From: Microgenomates group bacterium
GTDB taxonomy: Bacteria; Patescibacteriota; Microgenomatia; UBA1406; GWC2-37-13
NCBI GenBank assembly: GCA_028276105.1
Contig: JAPYWZ010000049.1
Span: forward strand, 1-5,380
DNA: 5,380 bases
Reading direction: 5' to 3'
The notes under the pieces are model-generated. The model was not told the DNA's origin. It did no database searches and worked only from the letters and a program-made list of their open reading frames with translations. The number at the start of each line of letters is the position of its first letter. Positions within the stretch are counted from its first letter, which is position 1. Shown one piece after another: positions 1-2,949 of the stretch. A program made the translations under genes and the position numbers.

Positions 1-121
1 ATAGAGATAAATAGAGATAAATGGAGATTTATTGAGATAAATAGAGATTAATGGAGATATAGATAAGGGAGATTTATTGAGATTTGGGGAGATGGGTAGA
101 GATAAGTGGAGATGGGGAGAT
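1..121. repeat. Left array of degenerate 10-bp tandem repeats (GAGATAAATA consensus)
   Basis: The core pentamer GAGAT starts at 4, 14, 24, 34, 44 and 54, exactly 10 bp apart. A degenerate copy (TAGAT) follows at 60 and the phase then resets. Perfect cores resume at 69, 79, 89, 99 and 109, again 10 bp apart, with a last one at 117. The bases between cores vary (ATAAATA, TTTATT, GGGTA and similar). The array reaches the window edge and may continue upstream. In this orientation it contains stop codons (TAA, TAG), so it is not coding here. The same unit occurs in reverse orientation at 572-642, beyond the gene at 145-549. Confidence 0.9.
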
Positions 122-144
122 TTAAATTAAAAAGTTTAAAATAA

Positions 145-549
145 ATGGAAAAAAGTAATAAAAAATATATTCTTCTTAAAGATTTAGAGATTTATCAATT
201 GGCACGAGAACTTTCAAAAATTGGTTGGGAAATTTATCAAAAATTAAATTGGAAAATTAAAAAGATTAATGGAGATCAATTTATTGAAGCCACCGACTCA
301 ATTGGTGCTAATATTGCTGAAGGATATAATCGCTTTCATTTTTTAGATAAAATAAAATTTTATTATAACGCTCGTTCTTCTTTAAGCGAAGCTTGTTATC
401 ATTGGTTAGAAATTTTACACGAACGCGATAAAATAAATATAAATCTTTATCTTCAGTACAAAAAAATAGCCGAAAAATTAATGATTAAACTTAATAATTA
501 TATTAGTTCTATCTATCAATCTTATAATGAAAATAAAAACAAAGAATAG
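145..549 (+). CDS. Four-helix-bundle protein of the 23S rRNA IVP (S23) family
   Basis: This 134-aa protein matches the four-helix-bundle family named after proteins encoded in 23S rRNA intervening sequences. Residues 13-20 (DLEIYQLA) match the usual first-helix motif. Residues 45-63 carry the signature ending SIGANIAEGYNR, and residues 72-87 (FYYNARSSLSEACYHW) match the third-helix motif normally seen as an A-x-S-x-x-E pattern. The length is normal for the family. It has no signal peptide, membrane segment or catalytic motif, so it is probably a small cytoplasmic oligomer. The biochemical role of the free-standing members is not settled; the related Avd protein of diversity-generating retroelements binds nucleic acid and a reverse transcriptase. 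No rRNA sequence or reverse transcriptase is visible here. No good Shine-Dalgarno site precedes the ATG; the nearest GGAG is about 25 nt away, in the repeat array. The gene is bracketed by inverted 10-bp repeat arrays, and its last 23 nt overlap the start of the next gene. Confidence 0.88.
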   Translation: MEKSNKKYILLKDLEIYQLARELSKIGWEIYQKLNWKIKKINGDQFIEATDSIGANIAEGYNRFHFLDKIKFYYNARSSLSEACYHWLEILHERDKININLYLQYKKIAEKLMIKLNNYISSIYQSYNENKNKE

Positions 550-1462
550 TTTTTCTTATTCTTTTTTATTACTCTCTATCTCTATCTATCTCTATTTATC
601 TCTACTTATCTCTATTTATCTCTATTTATCTCAATTCATCTCAAATAATATTGCCGGCGCAAAAACCACTTCTTACGAAACCTCTGTTTCTGCTTTTATC
701 GGCGAATACCGATTTACTCTTTTTGGTTATACTTCCCCAAAAGCGTTGGTTACTTTTCAGGGATTAGGAATTTTTGACCAAACTTATGCCGATGAGACTG
801 GTTATTTTGAATTTAAAAATCGTTTCTCCCCTTTTTCTCCGCGTGAAGCTTGTCTTACGGCTCAAGATCAGTTGGGACGACTCACCAACCCAGTTTGTCT
901 TCCTCCATTTCCGGTTAACTACAATGTGACCATTGGCCCGGTATTAATGCCACCAACTTTGTCGCTTGATAAAAGTGATTATTGGGTTGGTGATGAGATA
1001 ATTTTGTCAGGACAAAGCATCCCCGAAAGTAATATCTCTCTTTCAACTTTTACTGACGAAAACAAAAACCTCATCAGCCAAGTTTATGCTTTTTCTTTGC
1101 CAAAATTAGAAACACAAACTGATAAAAAAGGTAATTTCTCAATCGCTTTACCTTCTTCGTCGGCCAAAAAAATTCGTCTTTTTGCTCAAACAAAATTTCA
1201 AAATGAAGACTCCCCAAAAAGCGTAAATCTTACTCTTAAAATTCTTCCCTGGTGGATGATAATATTTAAATTTTTTATTTTTCTTTGGTTATTAATAATA
1301 AAACCACGTCTGTTGGAAATTGTTATTTTAATTGAATTAATCTTCCTTTTAATTTATTTTTTACGTTCACACTTCCATCCCAAAACTTTAGCAATAATTA
1401 AAAAACAACCTTTGGCAATGATCAAATATCAAAAACCAAAAAGTGAGTTAATAAAAACTTAA
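527..1462 (+). CDS. Predicted membrane-anchored surface protein with beta-sandwich (carboxypeptidase-regulatory/Ig-like) domains
   Basis: This 311-aa protein has a hydrophobic N-terminus (about residues 11-39), probably a signal peptide or membrane anchor. An extracytoplasmic region runs from about 45 to 240, and two membrane helices lie near 242-258 and 262-279 before a short basic tail. Residues about 60-130 (LFGYTSPKALVTFQG, then a D-E-T-G-Y-F-E-F strand) look like a carboxypeptidase-regulatory-like beta-sandwich. Residues about 143-238 (LSLDKSDYWVGDEIILSG onward, then DKKGNFSIALP) look like an Ig-like fold. Cys109 and Cys124 could form a disulfide. I recall similar proteins from Microgenomates genomes but know of no assigned function. 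Residues 18-39 are translated from the 10-bp repeat array and give the decapeptide repeat ISIYLYLSLL / ISIYLYLSQF. The ATG lies inside the end of the preceding gene, has no clear Shine-Dalgarno site, and is the only ATG that puts the repeat in frame. The native start may have been lost to an insertion, so the N-terminus is less certain than the rest. Confidence 0.8.
   Translation: MKIKTKNSFSYSFLLLSISIYLYLSLLISIYLYLSQFISNNIAGAKTTSYETSVSAFIGEYRFTLFGYTSPKALVTFQGLGIFDQTYADETGYFEFKNRFSPFSPREACLTAQDQLGRLTNPVCLPPFPVNYNVTIGPVLMPPTLSLDKSDYWVGDEIILSGQSIPESNISLSTFTDENKNLISQVYAFSLPKLETQTDKKGNFSIALPSSSAKKIRLFAQTKFQNEDSPKSVNLTLKILPWWMIIFKFFIFLWLLIIKPRLLEIVILIELIFLLIYFLRSHFHPKTLAIIKKQPLAMIKYQKPKSELIKT
572..642. 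repeat. Right array of 10-bp tandem repeats, inverted relative to the left array (TATTTATCTC unit)
   Basis: The core ATCTC starts at 578, 588, 598, 608, 618, 628 and 638: seven copies at exactly 10 bp. A further ATCTA lies out of phase at 584. The unit TATTTATCTC is the exact reverse complement of the left-array consensus GAGATAAATA. The right array is tidier than the left and lies entirely within the 5' part of the gene at 527-1462. Read in this direction the unit has no stop codon in any frame. Because 10 is not a multiple of 3, every frame yields the same hydrophobic decapeptide, only shifted in phase. Confidence 0.92.
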
Positions 1463-1861
1463 ATGGGCCTTTTGGGGAAGTTTTTGACCATCGACAGAAA
1501 CCTCAAGATAATATTCGCCGGGTTTTTGAGAGGTAACATCAAAAACTGCTTTGCCAAAGCTGTCCGTTTGACCTTGGATAATATCAACCGATAATGATGG
1601 ATCGCGGCTTAAAAACACATCCTTCCCTAATACTCCTAATCCTTGATTATTTAAAACAAAAACGGTGATTCGAATTTTTTCTTGACCATTGGCTTTAGCC
1701 CGAAGCGGTGAAACAAAAAGATAAGAGTTATCAACGGAAAACGAGGCTTGAGAAACTGATGCTCTACTTTTAAAAAATCTTACCTCATATAAACCAAAGA
1801 AAAAAGAAAAAGAAACTAAAATTAAAAGAAAAAGAATTAAAAAAATTAAATGCTTTTTCAT
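1448..1861 (-). CDS. Membrane-anchored Ig-like (Big_1/invasin-like) domain protein
   Basis: This 137-aa protein has an N-terminal hydrophobic helix (residues 5-25) preceded by Lys-Lys, typical of a signal anchor. A single extracytoplasmic Ig-like beta-sandwich fills about residues 40-137. The signs of the Big_1-type fold are the segment from ANGQEKIRITVFVLNNQG (57-74) to GVLGKDVFL, and the later SFGKAVFDVTSQKPGEYYLE (101-120), which resembles the strand pattern before the last strands of invasin-type repeats. It probably sits on the outer face of the membrane and may help adhesion or envelope structure; the partner is unknown. I chose ATG at 1861. A TTG at 1864 would add one Met. A promoter at 1869-1897 places the transcript start at or next to this codon, so the message is probably leaderless. 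Its 3' end overlaps the convergent gene at 527-1462 by 15 bp, and both encode surface-type proteins. Confidence 0.82.
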   Translation of the reverse strand: MKKHLIFLILFLLILVSFSFFFGLYEVRFFKSRASVSQASFSVDNSYLFVSPLRAKANGQEKIRITVFVLNNQGLGVLGKDVFLSRDPSLSVDIIQGQTDSFGKAVFDVTSQKPGEYYLEVSVDGQKLPQKAHLSFY

Positions 1862-1868
1862 CAAAAAA

Positions 1869-1897
1869 ATGATAGAAAAAGATTTTTAAAAAATCAA
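1869..1897 (-). promoter_or_regulatory. Sigma-70-like promoter of the Ig-like protein gene, probably leaderless
   Basis: On the minus strand there is a -35-like TTGATT (1892-1897), a 17-bp spacer and a -10-like TATCAT (1869-1874). Only 7 nt separate the -10 box from the ATG at 1861. Transcription should therefore begin at about 1861-1864, with essentially no leader. The lack of a Shine-Dalgarno site fits this. Confidence 0.5.
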
Positions 1898-1925
1898 GAG
1901 AGATAAAATTAGATTTTTAAAATAA

Positions 1926-1952
1926 GCTAATTTTTTTTAAAAAAAAATTAGC
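1926..1952. repeat. Perfect 27-nt AT-rich palindrome
   Basis: The sequence is GCTAA, eight T, nine A, then TTAGC: two perfect 13-nt arms around one central A. It lies about 65 nt upstream of the Ig-like gene start, in a divergent region. On the plus strand A residues follow the stem, and on the minus strand a mixed A/T sequence follows, so neither strand has the T-run expected of an intrinsic terminator. An operator, cruciform or intrinsically bent A-tract is more likely. Confidence 0.6.
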
Positions 1953-1979
1953 AAAAAAAGATGATAATTGATAAAAGAT

Positions 1980-2067
1980 CAGGAATCTATACAATTTTAA
2001 TCTTTTGTCTAAGGTATGATTATATAAATTCCTGCCTACGCCAAGTCAAACTTGGCTACGCAGGAAT
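1980..2067. repeat. Nested REP-like inverted repeats with CAGGAAT core
   Basis: There are three copies of the core CAGGAAT. It reads forward at 1980-1986, in reverse as ATTCCTG at 2028-2034, and forward at 2061-2067. The outer pair extends to CAGGAATCTATA (1980-1991) against TATAAATTCCTG (2023-2034), matching at 11 of 12 positions. The inner pair is a strong hairpin: ATTCCTGC (2028-2035) pairs with GCAGGAAT (2060-2067) and CCAAGT (2041-2046) with ACTTGG (2050-2055). A small internal loop (CTACG against CTAC) and a CAA apical loop complete it. The hairpin is GC-richer than its surroundings, and GCAGGAATGACA-type ends are typical of dispersed extragenic palindromes in many bacteria. Confidence 0.65.
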
Positions 2068-2210
2068 GACAGATAATTAATGTAAACTATATGATCCCAT
2101 CCTTCGTGAGAGGCAAAATAGCAAAAAATGCTCTTAAAATCTTATAGGCTATATGATATATTATGATATATTTGCGTAATTAAAAATTTTATGCGGTAAT
2201 TATTTTAAAT

Positions 2211-2238
2211 TTGTTTAAATTTTATTATAAGATATAAT
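2211..2238 (+). promoter_or_regulatory. Possible upstream promoter reading into the ATCCGTGT array
   Basis: A perfect -10 TATAAT (2233-2238) is preceded, 16 bp away, by TTGTTT (2211-2216). A transcript from here would begin near 2245, cross the ATCCGTGT array and run into the downstream operon. The AT-rich context makes chance matches common. Confidence 0.3.
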
Positions 2239-2240
2239 CT

Positions 2241-2282
2241 ATCCGTGTCTCTCCGTGATAAAATCCGTGTTCATCCGTGTCA
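2241..2282. repeat. Short array of about 10-bp tandem repeats (ATCCGTGTNN)
   Basis: Four units lie head to tail: ATCCGTGTCT (2241-2250), CTCCGTGATAAA (2251-2262), ATCCGTGTTC (2263-2272) and ATCCGTGTCA (2273-2282). Three are 10 bp long and one is 12. The unit is unrelated in sequence to the GAGATAAATA arrays but has the same period and the same degenerate style. It is much richer in G+C than the flanking DNA. From memory, ATCCGTGT-type strings recur as dispersed repeats in many unrelated bacterial genomes. Confidence 0.75.
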
Positions 2283-2314
2283 TTTTCTATATCAAAATAT
2301 ATACAAAATACCTC

Positions 2315-2344
2315 TTGACAAATTTATTATTATTGTTTTATGAT
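2315..2344 (+). promoter_or_regulatory. Strong sigma-70-like promoter of the SAM-like/fibre operon, probably leaderless
   Basis: A perfect -35 TTGACA (2315-2320) and a near-perfect -10 TATGAT (2339-2344) are separated by 18 bp. TTATGA at 2338 with a 17-bp spacer is an alternative reading. The -10 box ends 8 nt before the ATG at 2353, so transcription should begin at about 2350-2353. That leaves no room for a Shine-Dalgarno site and predicts a leaderless message. Confidence 0.65.
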
Positions 2345-2352
2345 GAAAATGT

Positions 2353-2826
2353 ATGGATAAACGGTATAATTTTTATAATTTTGAAGCCTCATTCAAAAAA
2401 TTTCTTCTTGCGGAAAATGTTTCCCCTATTACTTTAAAAAATTATCTTTCTGATCTTCGTCATTTTTTAGGTTGGATGATTTTAAAATTAAAAGCACAAA
2501 ATAAAAAAAACTTTGAAAATCTTTCCCCTTTGGAATTTTTAAATCAAATCGATGAATCTTTGGTTGAAGAATACAAAAATTATTTAGTGGTTAATGCTAT
2601 CCCGGCAAAAACTATTAATCGGCGCTTATCAACCCTTAGAAAGTTTTTCTCTTTTTGCATCAGTCAAGGATGGCTTAAAGAAAATCCAGCAAAAAAAATT
2701 CAAAATTTAAAATTTGAAATTGACTCAATTATCAGTTCTTTTGCTTTATCTTTGGAAAAAGAAAATCTTGATCAAAAAACCATTAAAAGTTACCTGGAAG
2801 TCGTCCAGGAGTTTTTAAGCCTATGA
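2353..2826 (+). CDS. Integrase SAM-like (core-binding) domain protein without a catalytic domain
   Basis: This 157-aa protein resembles the N-terminal core-binding domain of XerC/XerD-type tyrosine recombinases. Residues 22-41 (VSPITLKNYLSDLRHFLGW) and 86-113 (TINRRLSTLRKFFSFCISQG, then W-L-K-E-N-P-A) are the classic first and last helical motifs. After this first full domain (about 11-116), residues 126-157 start a second one (FALSLEKENLDQKTIKSYLE), which stops after about two helices. The recombinase R-K-H-x-x-R-Y catalytic domain is absent here and in the following DNA, so recombinase activity is very unlikely. The family core-binding domain wraps DNA, so DNA binding or protein pairing is the plausible role. 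The missing helices of the second domain seem to lie at the N-terminus of the gene at 2950, which suggests a split or two-part module. ATG 2353 fits the promoter directly upstream; the protein may be read from a leaderless mRNA. Confidence 0.8.
   Translation: MDKRYNFYNFEASFKKFLLAENVSPITLKNYLSDLRHFLGWMILKLKAQNKKNFENLSPLEFLNQIDESLVEEYKNYLVVNAIPAKTINRRLSTLRKFFSFCISQGWLKENPAKKIQNLKFEIDSIISSFALSLEKENLDQKTIKSYLEVVQEFLSL
2807..2811 (+). promoter_or_regulatory. Shine-Dalgarno site AGGAG for the small coupled frame
   Basis: AGGAG lies 11 nt upstream of ATG 2823, inside the end of the SAM-like gene. It is the best ribosome-binding match on the plus strand of this operon and supports initiation at the ATGA overlap. 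Confidence 0.45.
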
Positions 2827-2939
2827 AACAATTTTTTACCCTCAACCTCAAATTTTTGACTTTGATGTTTTTGGCTTATCAAAGCCTAAAAGCTTTATTT
2901 GATCCAGCGATTGAAGGCGATCCGTATATAACCAGTTGA
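2823..2939 (+). CDS. Possible 38-aa hydrophobic small protein, translationally coupled
   Basis: A 38-codon frame starts in an ATGA overlap with the stop of the SAM-like gene and ends 10 nt before the fibre gene. AGGAG at 2807-2811 is a fair ribosome-binding site. The first two thirds are hydrophobic with scattered Lys, Asn and Gln (FFTLNLKFLTLMFLAYQSLK), and the tail is acidic and polar (DPAIEGDPYITS). A membrane-associated or amphipathic helix is possible. I do not recognise the family. The position, overlap and spacing are what one expects of a real operon gene, but so short a frame could also be chance. It also fills the gap where the linker of the split second SAM-like domain would be, though it does not look like a soluble linker. 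Confidence 0.42.
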   Translation: MKQFFTLNLKFLTLMFLAYQSLKALFDPAIEGDPYITS

Positions 2940-2949
2940 GAAACATCAA

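Larger units (their letters stand above)
1862..2352. other. Divergent intergenic region, no gene seen
   Basis: This 491-bp stretch separates the minus-strand Ig-like gene from the plus-strand operon. I find no convincing coding frame in it. From left to right it holds the Ig-gene promoter, a direct repeat AGATTTTTAAAA (1880-1891 and 1911-1922, 31 bp apart, the first copy inside a small palindrome at 1881-1895), a perfect AT-rich palindrome (1926-1952), REP-like inverted repeats (1980-2067), and TATGATATAT repeated directly at 2152-2171. The ATCCGTGT array (2241-2282) and promoter elements for the downstream operon complete it. The separate entries give details. Confidence 0.7.

Noticed and set aside
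145..549. Diversity-generating retroelement accessory gene (Avd)
   Set aside because: The fold family is related, but there is no reverse transcriptase and I noticed no template/variable repeat pair in the window.
1..642. CRISPR array
   Set aside because: The units are 10 bp and contiguous, with no unique spacers of constant length and no cas-like genes.
1..642. 23S rRNA intervening sequence
   Set aside because: No rRNA sequence flanks the gene; it lies next to a protein-coding gene. The family name is historical.
1862..1864. TTG start for the Ig-like protein
   Set aside because: It adds one residue directly before an ATG; the ATG at 1861 is the simpler choice and equally compatible with the promoter.
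1926..1952. Intrinsic terminator
   Set aside because: The stem is nearly all A-T, no T-run follows on either strand, and the region lies between divergent genes where a terminator is not expected.
2255..2437. A 60-codon plus-strand frame overlapping the start of the SAM-like gene
   Set aside because: It starts inside the ATCCGTGT array, crosses the promoter, and is a low-complexity Ile/Leu/Phe translation of AT-rich DNA in another frame. It has no homology signal.
2353..2826. Functional XerC/XerD-type recombinase
   Set aside because: The catalytic domain with its Arg, His and Tyr residues is missing, and nothing downstream in any frame supplies it.
2809..2826. Programmed -1 frameshift joining the SAM-like gene to the 38-codon frame
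   Set aside because: The heptamer GTTTTTA is not a proper slippery site, since its first base breaks the X-XXY-YYZ rule. AGGAG plus ATGA is explained better by translational coupling. It cannot be fully excluded.
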